DNA of 10,244 nt from contig JAZGDL010000556.1 of NCBI GenBank assembly GCA_036477795.1, positions 1-10,244 on the forward strand, written 5' to 3'. This DNA is from JAZGDL01 sp036477795. GTDB lineage: Bacteria; Planctomycetota; Phycisphaerae; UBA1845. Position numbers and translations under genes: made by a program. Positions 1-7,262 of this stretch are shown in pieces (the first letter of the stretch is position 1; each line of letters begins with the position of its first letter). The notes under the pieces are model-generated. The model saw nothing but the letters and a program-made list of their open reading frames with translations, had not been told where the DNA came from and made no database searches.

Positions 1-1
1 T

Positions 2-166
2 GAGAACGAGATCACCGCCAAATCTCGCAGGATACTGCCCGACACCGTAAGCGTTCTGACCCTGACGGAACTCATCAGCCAATACGAGATTACAATACCG
101 CGCTGCACCGATTACCGTCTTCAACCACCGGCTCACTGTAGTGCTCAAGTCGCAACACGCCACTAG
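2..166 (+). CDS. Possible C-terminal end of an unidentified gene, cut by the window edge
   Basis: A frame is open from the first bases to a TAG at 164-166 and would give 54 residues, including LPDTVSVLTLTELISQYEI. The first half has the mixed hydrophobic and charged composition of a real protein. The second half is less convincing. I do not recognise a family, and no start is visible because the frame enters from outside the window. The 120 bp between it and tRNA-Tyr hold no other clear feature. It may be a chance open frame. Confidence 0.25.
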   Translation, partial: ENEITAKSRRILPDTVSVLTLTELISQYEITIPRCTDYRLQPPAHCSAQVATRH

Positions 167-290
167 CCTGGATTCCTACGCTCGCCGATTCGCTCGTGAA
201 GAACTCCCGCTTGTCCCCCGCTTGCCTGTGGCGGTTGACGATGTAAAATCCCCCCCAAGGTTTTGGGAGTGGTTTTGGTAGGACGGTTCT

Positions 291-373
291 GGGCGTGTAC
301 CCAAGTGGCCAAAGGGGACGGGCTGTAAACCCGTTGGCGTTCGCCTTCCCAGGTTCGAATCCTGGCGCGCCCA
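291..373 (+). tRNA. tRNA-Tyr (anticodon GUA)
   Basis: The acceptor arms GGGCGTG (291-297) and CGCGCCC (366-372) pair over seven positions with one G-U, and A373 is the discriminator. The anticodon stem ACGGG/CCCGT encloses the loop CTGTAAA (323-329), giving GTA at 325-327. A long variable arm and a T arm with GGTTCGAAT follow. The 83-nt length and the extra arm fit a bacterial class II tRNA-Tyr. CCA is not encoded. The gene ends 18 bp before the metF start, so the two may share a transcript. Confidence 0.96.
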
Positions 374-391
374 GTTGGGAAGGACTTGTCA

Positions 392-1273
392 GTGAGAATC
401 CGTGACGCGCTTGATCAGCATAAGCCGGCGTTGTCGTTTGAGTTCTTTCCTCCCAAGACCGACATCGGCTTCTGGGACCTGTACCGTACCCTCGAGTCGC
501 TCAAGCCGCTGGAGCCCACCTACATTTCGGTGACCTACGGTGCCGGCGGAAGCAGCCGGCGCAAGACCGTCGATCTTGTCCAGCGCATCAAGAACGACAT
601 CAAGATCGAAGCCATGGCCCACCTGACCTGCGTGGGGGCGACCTGCAAGGAGCTCGCCGGCGTGCTGGATAACCTCAAGGCCCACGGCATCGAGAACGTG
701 CTGCCCCTGCGGGGCGATCCACCCCAGGGGCAAGACAGGTTCGTTCCCACCAAAGGAGGTTTCGCCTACGCCAACGAACTCGTCGAGTTCATTCGCAACC
801 GCTACGACTTCTGTCTGGCAGCGGCCTGCTATCCGGAAGGGCATCCCGAATGCCCCAACCGCCAAAAGGACCTGGACAACCTCAAACGCAAAGTTGACGC
901 CGGCGTCGATTTTCTGATAACCCAATTGTTCTTCAACAACGACGACTTTTTCGCCTTCCGCGACCGGGCCGTAGCCGCCCGGATCGGTCTGCCCATCCTC
1001 GCCGGCATCATGCCGATTCAAAGCGTCAAACAGGTCAAGCGCTTCACCAAGATGTGCGGGGCCTGCATCCCGGACCAACTGCTGGACAAGATCGAAGCCG
1101 TTGAGGACGACCCCGAAGCGGTCCGCCAGGTAGGCAGCTACCACGCCACCGAACAATGCCACGCCCTCATCGCGGGCGAGGTGGCCGGCATTCATTTTTA
1201 CACCCTCAACAAGTCCACCACCACCCGGGCTATCTTCCAGCAGATCAAATCGCGGCTCTCGGTGACGCCGTAG
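392..1273 (+). CDS. metF: 5,10-methylenetetrahydrofolate reductase (MTHFR)
   Basis: This cytosolic FAD enzyme reduces 5,10-methylene-THF to 5-methyl-THF, the methyl donor for methionine synthesis. The product is 293 aa, close to the usual size of bacterial MetF. Family motifs run in order along the TIM barrel: FEFFPP with the catalytic Glu at residue 17, VTYGAGGSSR (about 47-56), HLTCVG, LRGDPP with the FAD/folate Asp at 109, ACYPEGHPE, a TQLFF strand, LAGIMPI, and GIHFYTLNKS near the C-terminus. I chose GTG at 392 because AAGGA (380-384) lies 7 nt upstream. The TTG at 386 is only 1 nt from that ribosome binding site and would add just two residues. The stop is TAG. The gene follows tRNA-Tyr closely and is separated from the next gene by a large inverted repeat. 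The family call is firm; the exact start is inferred. Confidence 0.95.
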   Translation: MRIRDALDQHKPALSFEFFPPKTDIGFWDLYRTLESLKPLEPTYISVTYGAGGSSRRKTVDLVQRIKNDIKIEAMAHLTCVGATCKELAGVLDNLKAHGIENVLPLRGDPPQGQDRFVPTKGGFAYANELVEFIRNRYDFCLAAACYPEGHPECPNRQKDLDNLKRKVDAGVDFLITQLFFNNDDFFAFRDRAVAARIGLPILAGIMPIQSVKQVKRFTKMCGACIPDQLLDKIEAVEDDPEAVRQVGSYHATEQCHALIAGEVAGIHFYTLNKSTTTRAIFQQIKSRLSVTP

Positions 1274-1277
1274 CGAA

Positions 1278-1343
1278 TGTGGCGCCACCTCTTGTGGGTG
1301 GCGCCGTCTGGTGAATGCGCCACCCACAAGAGGTGGCGCTACT
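1278..1343 (+). repeat. 27-bp inverted repeat built from two self-palindromic REP-like units
   Basis: Arm 1 (1278-1304) and arm 2 (1317-1343) pair over 27 bp with a single G-T, across a 12-nt spacer. Each arm is also a hairpin by itself: GGCGCCACC (1281-1289) and GGTGGCGCC (1297-1305) around a 7-nt loop, and GCGCCACC (1317-1324) and GGTGGCGC (1332-1339) around a 7-nt loop. The RNA or DNA could form one long hairpin or two short ones. No T-run follows, so it is not a classical intrinsic terminator. It sits between metF and the thiolase, and could stabilise or attenuate the transcript or be a paired extragenic palindrome. GTAGCGCCACC, read here on the minus strand (1342-1332), recurs on the plus strand at 10189-10199. 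Confidence 0.85.
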
Positions 1344-1362
1344 AGTGATTGGAGGCCCTAAC

Positions 1363-2565
1363 ATGCAGTTCAAGAAAGCATATATCCCCTACGGCGGCTA
1401 TTGGTGCACGCCGTTCTGTCGGTGGCAGGGAAGCTTCGGCCATCTGCACGCCCTGAAGTTTGCGGCCCAGGTGGCGGTGGACGCGCTGTCCGAGCGGCAT
1501 ATCGCCACCGAGGCTTTCGATGGACTTTTCCTCGGTACCACCGTTCCGCAGAAGTCCGGGTTTTACGGGGCCCCTTGGGTGGCGGGCCTGATCGGCGCGC
1601 CGGGCATAACCGGTCCAATCATCAGTCAGGCGTGCGCCACCTCCGGCAGAGTAATAGCCGATGCCGCCATGGAGATTGAACTGGGCACCCACTCCGCAAT
1701 CCTGGCGTTGATGTGTGACCGCACCAGCAACTCGCCCCACGTCTATTATCCCAATCCGATGGGCATCGGCGGGGTGGGCGACACGGAGGATTGGGTTTGG
1801 GACAACTTCGGGCACGATCCGTTCGCGAAAAACTCCATGCTCCAGACCGCGGAGAACATAGCCCGAAAGGCCGGCATCGACCGGTCCGTCCAGGAGGAGG
1901 TGGCCATGATGCGCTACCAGCAGTATCAGGACGCCCTCAAGGATGATGCCGCATTCCTTAAGCGTTTTATGGTTTGGCCGCTCGAACTGAAAAACCCTTC
2001 GGGCCGCAAGGTCATCAAAACGCTAAGCGGCGACGAGGGTGTCTTCCCTACCACGGCTGAAGGGCTGGCCAAGCTCAGACCGGCCATGGAGGGTGGGACC
2101 GTCACCTTCGGCACCCAGACCTACCCGGCGGACGGGAATGCAGGAGTGATCGTAACCACGAAGGAGAAGGCCGCGGAGATGGGCAGGGATTCGAGTGTAT
2201 TGGTCCGCGTGCTGTCTTTCGGTCAAGGGCGTGCTGAGAAGGGTTTCATGGCCATGGCCAATGTGCCGGCATCGCGGCAGGCCCTGGAGCGGGCCGGGAT
2301 CGCCATGAAGGACGTCAAGGCCGTCAAAACCCACAACCCCTTCGCCGTCAACGACGCCTATTTCGCCAGGAAGATGGAGATCGATCTTTCCGCCATGAAC
2401 CGATTCGGCAGTTCGCTGGTCTGGGGGCATCCGCAGGCGCCCACCGGAGCGCGCCTGATTATCGAGCTGATCGAGGAACTTGTGCAGTCAGGGGGGGGAT
2501 ACGGTCTGTTCAGCGGATGTGCGGCGGGTGACACGGCGCTAGCGGTGGTGGTGAAGGTGGGGTAG
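1363..2565 (+). CDS. Thiolase-family acyl-CoA acyltransferase
   Basis: The 400-aa product matches thiolase length and fold order. All four catalytic positions are visible: nucleophile Cys91 in ACATSG, Asn325 in HNPFAVND (a variant of the usual NEAFA box), His356 in GHPQAPTGAR, and Cys386 in SGCAAGDTA. Their spacing closely follows biosynthetic thiolases. The family makes or cleaves the bond between acyl-CoA and acetyl-CoA by a two-step Claisen mechanism in the cytosol. The acyl substrate cannot be read from sequence. I chose ATG 1363 because GGAGG (1351-1355) lies 7 nt upstream; an earlier ATG at 1315 falls inside the inverted repeat and has no ribosome binding site. The stop is TAG. No 3-hydroxyacyl-CoA dehydrogenase, CoA transferase or HMG-CoA synthase gene lies beside it, so the pathway is open. 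The residues in the Asn and Cys386 boxes differ from textbook thiolases, so it may belong to the thiolase-like/SCP-x branch. Confidence 0.88.
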   Translation: MQFKKAYIPYGGYWCTPFCRWQGSFGHLHALKFAAQVAVDALSERHIATEAFDGLFLGTTVPQKSGFYGAPWVAGLIGAPGITGPIISQACATSGRVIADAAMEIELGTHSAILALMCDRTSNSPHVYYPNPMGIGGVGDTEDWVWDNFGHDPFAKNSMLQTAENIARKAGIDRSVQEEVAMMRYQQYQDALKDDAAFLKRFMVWPLELKNPSGRKVIKTLSGDEGVFPTTAEGLAKLRPAMEGGTVTFGTQTYPADGNAGVIVTTKEKAAEMGRDSSVLVRVLSFGQGRAEKGFMAMANVPASRQALERAGIAMKDVKAVKTHNPFAVNDAYFARKMEIDLSAMNRFGSSLVWGHPQAPTGARLIIELIEELVQSGGGYGLFSGCAAGDTALAVVVKVG

Positions 2566-2599
2566 TTGTCCGTTGCCCGTTATCAGCCGGCACGGTTAG

Positions 2600-2806
2600 G
2601 AGAGGCACGGGAGAAGGGCGTGCGGCCGGGTTTGCGAAGCGGGGAGTGTAAACCGTCGCATTGAGCCCTTCGACCTCGACGTGGACGACGACGTGGACGG
2701 GGCTGATTTCGTCCTGTTTCAGTTGGCAGCAGGCGGATACGTCTTGCCGTGGATCGGTGCCACGATACTCCCGCTTGCCAGTTGCTTCGTCGATGATATA
2801 GTCTGA
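2600..2806 (+). pseudogene. EF-hand/dockerin-like gene fragment
   Basis: A frame open between stops at 2597 and 2804 encodes EPFDLDVDDDVDGADFVLFQ (2663-2722). This contains a full EF-hand/dockerin calcium loop pattern (D-x-D-x-D-x-x-V-D-x-x-D) followed by the FxxFQ tail common in planctomycete dockerin-like C-termini. No ATG, ribosome binding site or N-terminal domain is present, and the residues around the loop are not recognisable. It looks like the C-terminal scrap of a secreted protein related in style to the one at 4805-5569. The opposite strand is also open here (see findings), so the coding strand is not certain. No other feature is seen between 2566 and the repeats at 2836. Confidence 0.4.
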
Positions 2807-2835
2807 ACCGCAGACAGGTTATCAGAGGTTAGGGG

Positions 2836-2856
2836 TTTAGGCAATGTTTTAGGCAA
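2836..2856 (+). repeat. Direct repeat TTTAGGCAA x2 upstream of tRNA-Ser
   Basis: TTTAGGCAA occurs at 2836-2844 and again at 2848-2856, a 12-bp period, just upstream of the tRNA. It could be a protein-binding pair or a remnant of an earlier integration. No clear -35/-10 promoter pair for the tRNA was identified. Confidence 0.5.
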
Positions 2857-2866
2857 CCTTCTGTTT

Positions 2867-4252
<1,386 letters not shown>

Positions 4253-4260
<8 letters not shown>

Positions 4261-4516
4261 CGCGCGCACTCCGCCGGTTCTTCTTGTTCAGGTATGGCGA
4301 CCGCTGGAGTCGCTCCTCGGTTGTTCGCCACTGGTTACCGGCCGTTTTATCACCTTGGAGTTCTCCGCTGCGGAACTTGCGCTCAACGCTGGCCGCTCTG
4401 CGAACGTGCTGCCAGGCATGGCCTTCCATGTTTATGAACCAGCTGACATCCTTGCCGGTTGCGGTGCTCGCGTTCTCTCCGTAACCGAGAACACATGCCA
4501 CGCCCTCATCAATCAA
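4253..4516 (-). CDS. Small HTH/excisionase-like protein overlapping int (tentative)
   Basis: The frame gives 87 residues ending in TAA at 4255-4253, overlapping the int GTG by 8 nt. This is typical of translational coupling between a recombination directionality factor and its integrase. The segment RKFRSGELQGDK followed by NQWRTTEERLQ resembles the wing and last helix of excisionase/MerR-like DNA-binding proteins, whose consensus runs roughly SGEL-x-G-x-K-x-x-x-x-WR-x-x-x-x-x-L. The preceding GKDVSWFIN could be a worn first helix. The start is uncertain: TTG 4516 has no good ribosome binding site, and GTG 4501 follows GAGG. Given the amber in int, this gene may also be degenerate. The family call rests on a short motif. 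Confidence 0.4.
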
Positions 4517-4804
4517 CCGGCGACGGACAAGATAACGCCAACACCTCCAGCCCTCGGATGGAAGCTCACGACAGGTTCACGTTTCGGTGCGTCAGCCAAC
4601 CAACACCAAAAGAACAAAAATGGGGTGACAGCTTCCGGCACCCCTCCCAAGCCCTCGCAACGCCCCCAGGAAGGCCCGTAGAACGCCGTGTACGCGGCGA
4701 TCGAGTCTACGAGAGGCCGCAGGGCTTGATGTGTCAGATCGCGGTATGCACTATCTTGTATTCATAATAGAGGAGATTGAATAGGTACGTCGAAAGGTCA
4801 ACCT
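4517..4804. other. Gene-poor stretch between the int module and the dockerin-like gene
   Basis: Open frames here on both strands are short and lack ribosome binding sites or family motifs. The last 60 bases before 4800 are AT-richer than the surroundings. No convincing terminator for the minus-strand gene at 4805 was found. Nothing else is supported. Confidence 0.4.
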
Positions 4805-5569
4805 CTACGGCCCGGTATAGGTCGTTTGGAGCGCGCCGTAGTCGTGCAGGTCAACGTCGTTGTCACAATCGAAGTTCGCACAACCGCATCCTGCCGGTTG
4901 ACCGCCTCCCGGATCTGTAGTGCAATTTACAAAGACGGCGTAGTCGTCCAAATCGACGTTCCCATCGGTGTCACAATCACCCACCACTATGGCCGCGATG
5001 TTATCGACACCGAGCGTGGCTGCGATCGCATCGCCAGACCAAGACGGGCCGGCCGCCGCGGACAAAATGCGCATTGTCTGAACGTCTGCCAGTACATCAC
5101 CGATGGAAGTCGCGCCACCGACAATGGTGAGATCGGCGGTGGTCAACTCAAATGAGACATGGCGCCACCGGCCATCGGCAGGCAACACAACGGCCGTGCT
5201 GGACGAGTACCGCTGTCCGAGATTCCCTTCAATGGCAATTCGCATGGACAGCGGAGTGGTACCGAGGTTGGCCATGTCGGCTTCGATCCGCGTCACGCCA
5301 GTGGCCAGATAATTGCCCGCCCATTGGGCCTGGTTGAACATCACCAGTCGGCTGCCGGGGCCAAAACCCCCGGTTGACACGTTCAACAGGTAGGCATCAC
5401 CAGCGCCCAAGGGGCCGCCGTCGGGGACGTTGCTCGGTGGGTTGGGGCTGATGGCCCCTTCCGTCCAGCCCATCGTTGTGCCGCCCTGAAAATCATCCAC
5501 CTGCCCGCAGGTGACGGCGTAGGCCACTAGCGAACCAGTCCACAAGCCCAAAATTGGTAAGAGTCGCAT
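4805..5569 (-). CDS. Secreted protein with beta-sandwich-like body and C-terminal dockerin-type EF-hand pair
   Basis: The product is 254 aa when started at ATG 5569, which follows a GGGACGGAAAG ribosome binding site and opens directly with a signal peptide (MRLLPILGLWTGSLVAYA). Residues about 23-190 form a beta-rich region, with DDFQGGTTMGW near the start and ATLGVDNI near the end. This resembles the jelly-roll modules of planctomycete exported proteins. Two calcium loops follow: D198-x-D200-x-D202-G-x-V-D206-x-x-D209 and N232-x-D234-x-D236-N-x-V-D240-x-x-D243. They are about 34 residues apart with several Cys between and around them, a dockerin-type arrangement. In planctomycetes such tails are widespread and do not by themselves imply a cellulosome. 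The protein probably acts outside the cytoplasmic membrane and may bind polysaccharide or other cell-surface partners. No catalytic motif is seen. The stop is TAG. It is monocistronic and lies between two degraded integration sites, so it may be cargo or a resident gene. Confidence 0.8.
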   Translation of the reverse strand: MRLLPILGLWTGSLVAYAVTCGQVDDFQGGTTMGWTEGAISPNPPSNVPDGGPLGAGDAYLLNVSTGGFGPGSRLVMFNQAQWAGNYLATGVTRIEADMANLGTTPLSMRIAIEGNLGQRYSSSTAVVLPADGRWRHVSFELTTADLTIVGGATSIGDVLADVQTMRILSAAAGPSWSGDAIAATLGVDNIAAIVVGDCDTDGNVDLDDYAVFVNCTTDPGGGQPAGCGCANFDCDNDVDLHDYGALQTTYTGP

Positions 5570-5699
5570 CTTTCCGTCCCTGCTCCAATGCAATCGACCC
5601 AATCGGCGAGGTCGTGGCCGATTCTACGTTCTCCCAATACATGCTACCCGACATTTCCCATTTGTCCCTGCCCGAACAAGACCGGCCCGCCAACCGACC

Positions 5700-5729
5700 A
5701 TGATACCGATTTCCACCCTCTCAATTCAA
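5700..5729 (-). promoter_or_regulatory. Weak sigma70-like promoter candidate for the dockerin-like gene
   Basis: On the minus strand TTGAAT (5729-5724) and TATCAT (5705-5700) are separated by 18 bp. They resemble -35 and -10 boxes and would leave a leader of roughly 125 nt before ATG 5569. Planctomycete promoters are poorly conserved, so the support is slight. Confidence 0.25.
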
Positions 5730-5748
5730 CACCTTATCGTGAGCACTG

Positions 5749-5788
5749 TGGCGCCTCTGGCGGCCATTTCGTTCGCGAGGAGGCGCCA
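5749..5788 (+). repeat. Inverted repeat TGGCGCCTC / GAGGCGCCA
   Basis: TGGCGCCTC (5749-5757) is exactly complementary to GAGGCGCCA (5780-5788) across a 22-nt spacer. The GGCGCC core recalls the palindrome at 1278-1343. It lies upstream of the proposed promoter of the minus-strand secreted protein. Its function is unknown. Confidence 0.5.
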
Positions 5789-6170
5789 GCTATTGGCATC
5801 GGGGGCACACAATCGACGATTCCGGCGTTATCCGGGCGTACCTCAACTGTCGCCTGCCCAGCCTTTGAACTTCAATCGATGGCATGTTGTTGCTGATCCG
5901 GACGGAACTGGCACCGCATCCGCCAAGCTCCCACACCCCGCGTGGCCAGCAGGCCAGGAAACTTGAACCCCCAGGGCGTGGATTCTCCGGGGCGTTCAGG
6001 GGCTATTTAGTGCGGTTCTACCAGGTTGGGGGTGAACGCACGGGAGAAGCCACCTAAGGCTGACCCCTGGCCACGCGGGGTAGGGGTAAGGGCGGGTTTC
6101 CGGGTGGGCCGACCACCGGGGCAACTTGAACAACCCTGCGGGCTATCGGGGCTCAGATCGGCGGGAAAGG

Positions 6171-6190
6171 AGTGTCACGCAGTGTCACCG
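6171..6190 (+). repeat. Tandem decamer AGTGTCAC(G/C)(C/G) x2
   Basis: AGTGTCACGC (6171-6180) is followed directly by AGTGTCACCG (6181-6190). The 10-bp period puts both copies on the same face of the helix, as for cooperative binding by a recombinase or its accessory factor. It lies just before the decamer array and the tRNA-Met remnant. Confidence 0.6.
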
Positions 6191-6202
6191 CGGAGGCCGC
6201 TT

Positions 6203-6261
6203 GAGGCTTGCCCGAGGCTTGCCGGTCTGCCTCGATTTGCCGCGTTTTGCCGCATTTTGCC
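6203..6261 (+). repeat. Array of about six decamers ending in TTGCC/TGCC next to the tRNA-Met remnant
   Basis: Consecutive units are GAGGCTTGCC (6203-6212), CGAGGCTTGCC (6213-6223), GGTCTGCC (6224-6231), TCGATTTGCC (6232-6241), GCGTTTTGCC (6242-6251) and GCATTTTGCC (6252-6261). The near-constant 10-bp step keeps them in helical phase. Its position 70 bp from a truncated tRNA suggests arm-type integrase or excisionase sites. That role is inferred. Confidence 0.65.
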
Positions 6262-6331
6262 TACCTTGGAATTCGCGACAAGCTCATAAACTGTTGTGGG
6301 TTAAGGGATTACGGCGATACAGCGGCTCCGT

Positions 6332-6373
6332 CTCATAACCCGGAGGTCGCTGGTTCGAGTCCAGCACCCGCTA
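6332..6373 (+). pseudogene. 3' part of tRNA-Met(CAU), probable attachment-site remnant
   Basis: CTCATAA (6332-6338) is an anticodon loop with CAT at 6334-6336. It is followed by the 3' anticodon strand CCCGG, a short variable loop, the T arm GCTGG-TTCGAGT-CCAGC, the acceptor strand ACCCGCT and discriminator A373 of this fragment at 6373. The 5' anticodon strand should be CCGGG but the sequence reads TCCGT. The D arm is absent, and a full fold from TGTGGGT (6295) would need too many bases before the anticodon loop. The match therefore begins exactly at the anticodon loop, where many tyrosine integrases cross over. This is how the distal attR of an element inserted in a tRNA gene looks, and it would place the element on the left and host DNA on the right. 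Confidence 0.6.
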
Positions 6374-6389
6374 ATCTCGTAACTCTTTG

Positions 6390-6419
6390 CAGGGCAGTCA
6401 CTTACGACTGTCCTGTTTT
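6390..6419 (+). terminator. Rho-independent terminator after the tRNA-Met remnant
   Basis: CAGGGCAGTC (6390-6399) and GACTGTCCTG (6406-6415) form a 10-bp stem with one G-U pair and a 6-nt loop, followed by TTTT. It lies 16 nt after the tRNA 3' end, as expected for the native terminator of an intact tRNA-Met gene. Confidence 0.75.
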
Positions 6420-6447
6420 ACATTTCACAGGGTCCGATAACGGACTG

Positions 6448-6488
6448 AGGCGTGTACAGGGCCTGTTTAGGCGTGCCGGTTTTGACGG
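6448..6488 (+). repeat. Direct-repeat copy 1 upstream of the acetyltransferase
   Basis: AGGCGTGT (6448-6455) and AGGCGTGCCGGTTTTGACGG (6469-6488) recur after the gene at 7056-7085. The 20-bp part matches at 17 of 20 positions. Copy 1 carries a 13-bp insertion, itself containing the palindrome ACAGGGCCTGT, between its two halves. Confidence 0.55.
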
Positions 6489-6512
6489 CTGCGACCAGAG
6501 TCGGGAGCTTCC

Positions 6513-7034
6513 ATGGCAACAACGATCCGACCGGAGCATCCTGACGATCACGCGGGCATCGAAGAAGTGAACCGGCTCGCGTTCGGGCAGGACAACGAAG
6601 CCCGGTTGGCTGCCAAGCTGAGGCAGGCTGATGGGTTCGATCCGGCATTATCGTTAGTGGCTCTCCGCGACGGCAAGGTGGTCGGCCACATCCTGTTCAG
6701 CCCGATCCACATCGAAACAGACCGGGGCGAAGTGCCGGCGTTGGCGTTGGCTCCGATGGCCGTTCTGCCCGAGTGCCAGCAGCAAGGAATCGGTTCCCAG
6801 TTGGTGCGGGAAGGGTTGGAAGCCTGCCGCCGAGCAGGCTACGATATCCTCGTTGTGGTTGGGCACGCTGAGTATTACTCAAGGTTTGGCTTCACGACCG
6901 CGAGCCGGTTCGGCATACGCGCCCCGTTCCCCGTCGCAGATGAGGCGTTCATGGCTCTGGGTTTGGCACCGCATAGCCTGGACGAGATCAGCGGCGTCGT
7001 TCGATACCCGCCTCCGTTCGAGGACGTGTCATAG
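6513..7034 (+). CDS. GNAT-family N-acetyltransferase (YhbS-like)
   Basis: The 173-aa product has the GNAT fold signature: an N-terminal IRPEHPDDHAGIEEVNR strand-helix, a central strand ALALAPMAVLPE, the acetyl-CoA pyrophosphate loop Q89-Q-Q-G92-I-G94, and the strand LVVVGHAEYYSRFGF (about 113-127), which is typical of the COG3153/YhbS group. These enzymes move an acetyl group from acetyl-CoA to an amine. The acceptor for this group is mostly unknown. ATG 6513 follows GGGAG (6503-6507) at a 5-nt spacing. The stop is TAG. The gene stands alone and is bracketed by imperfect direct repeats, which hints at past duplication or cassette-like movement. It converges with the minus-strand gene at 7263. 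Confidence 0.88.
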   Translation: MATTIRPEHPDDHAGIEEVNRLAFGQDNEARLAAKLRQADGFDPALSLVALRDGKVVGHILFSPIHIETDRGEVPALALAPMAVLPECQQQGIGSQLVREGLEACRRAGYDILVVVGHAEYYSRFGFTTASRFGIRAPFPVADEAFMALGLAPHSLDEISGVVRYPPPFEDVS

Positions 7035-7055
7035 GTTCGATTGATCAAAGGTCAC

Positions 7056-7085
7056 AGGCGTGTCTAGGCGAGTCGGTTTTGACAG
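7056..7085 (+). repeat. Direct-repeat copy 2 downstream of the acetyltransferase
   Basis: AGGCGTGT (7056-7063), CT, then AGGCGAGTCGGTTTTGACAG (7066-7085). It pairs with copy 1 at 6448-6488 and lies 21 nt after the gene's stop. The remaining intergenic sequence to 7262 has open frames but no recognisable gene or terminator. Confidence 0.55.
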
Positions 7086-7262
7086 TCCGGACGCGTTTCC
7101 TCCCGGCCCGACCCCAATGCGGGTTGTCGAGTTGCGGGTGCGTGCTCGAACAAGAGCGCGTTGCGGGCGAACGCGGGCAGCACGAATATCGCTGGACAGC
7201 ACAGCCCGGCCGGCGCTATAACGCCCAACGTGTCCTATGGCCATCCGGACCGCCCCGACGCG

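Larger units (their letters stand above)
5570..6170. other. 600-bp region without a recognisable gene
   Basis: Overlapping open frames exist on both strands, but none has a ribosome binding site plus a protein-like sequence. The segment contains a weak promoter candidate, one inverted repeat (both listed separately) and a small TGGCC-AGCA-GGCCA hairpin at 5943-5956. The part after about 5960 is strongly G-rich on the plus strand. It may be decayed element DNA. Confidence 0.4.

Noticed and set aside
389..1327. 312-aa open frame on the minus strand across metF
   Set aside because: It is an antisense shadow of a highly conserved gene, with no ribosome binding site or family-like sequence.
1315..1362. 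Upstream ATG 1315 as the thiolase start
   Set aside because: It falls in the inverted repeat and lacks a ribosome binding site. GGAGG precisely precedes ATG 1363.
6295..6373. A complete functional tRNA-Met with acceptor TGTGGGT
   Set aside because: Six of seven acceptor pairs form, but no D stem exists, the anticodon stem does not pair, and 28 nt lie before the anticodon loop instead of about 22-25.
6208..6570. 120-aa plus-strand open frame ending after SHNPEVAGSSPAPAN
   Set aside because: That string is the translation of the tRNA-Met 3' half and is a familiar artefact.
7223..7229. Integron attC-like core GCCCAAC
   Set aside because: No GTTRRRY partner occurs at a suitable distance (GTTGTGA nearby fails), and no integrase of the integron type is present.
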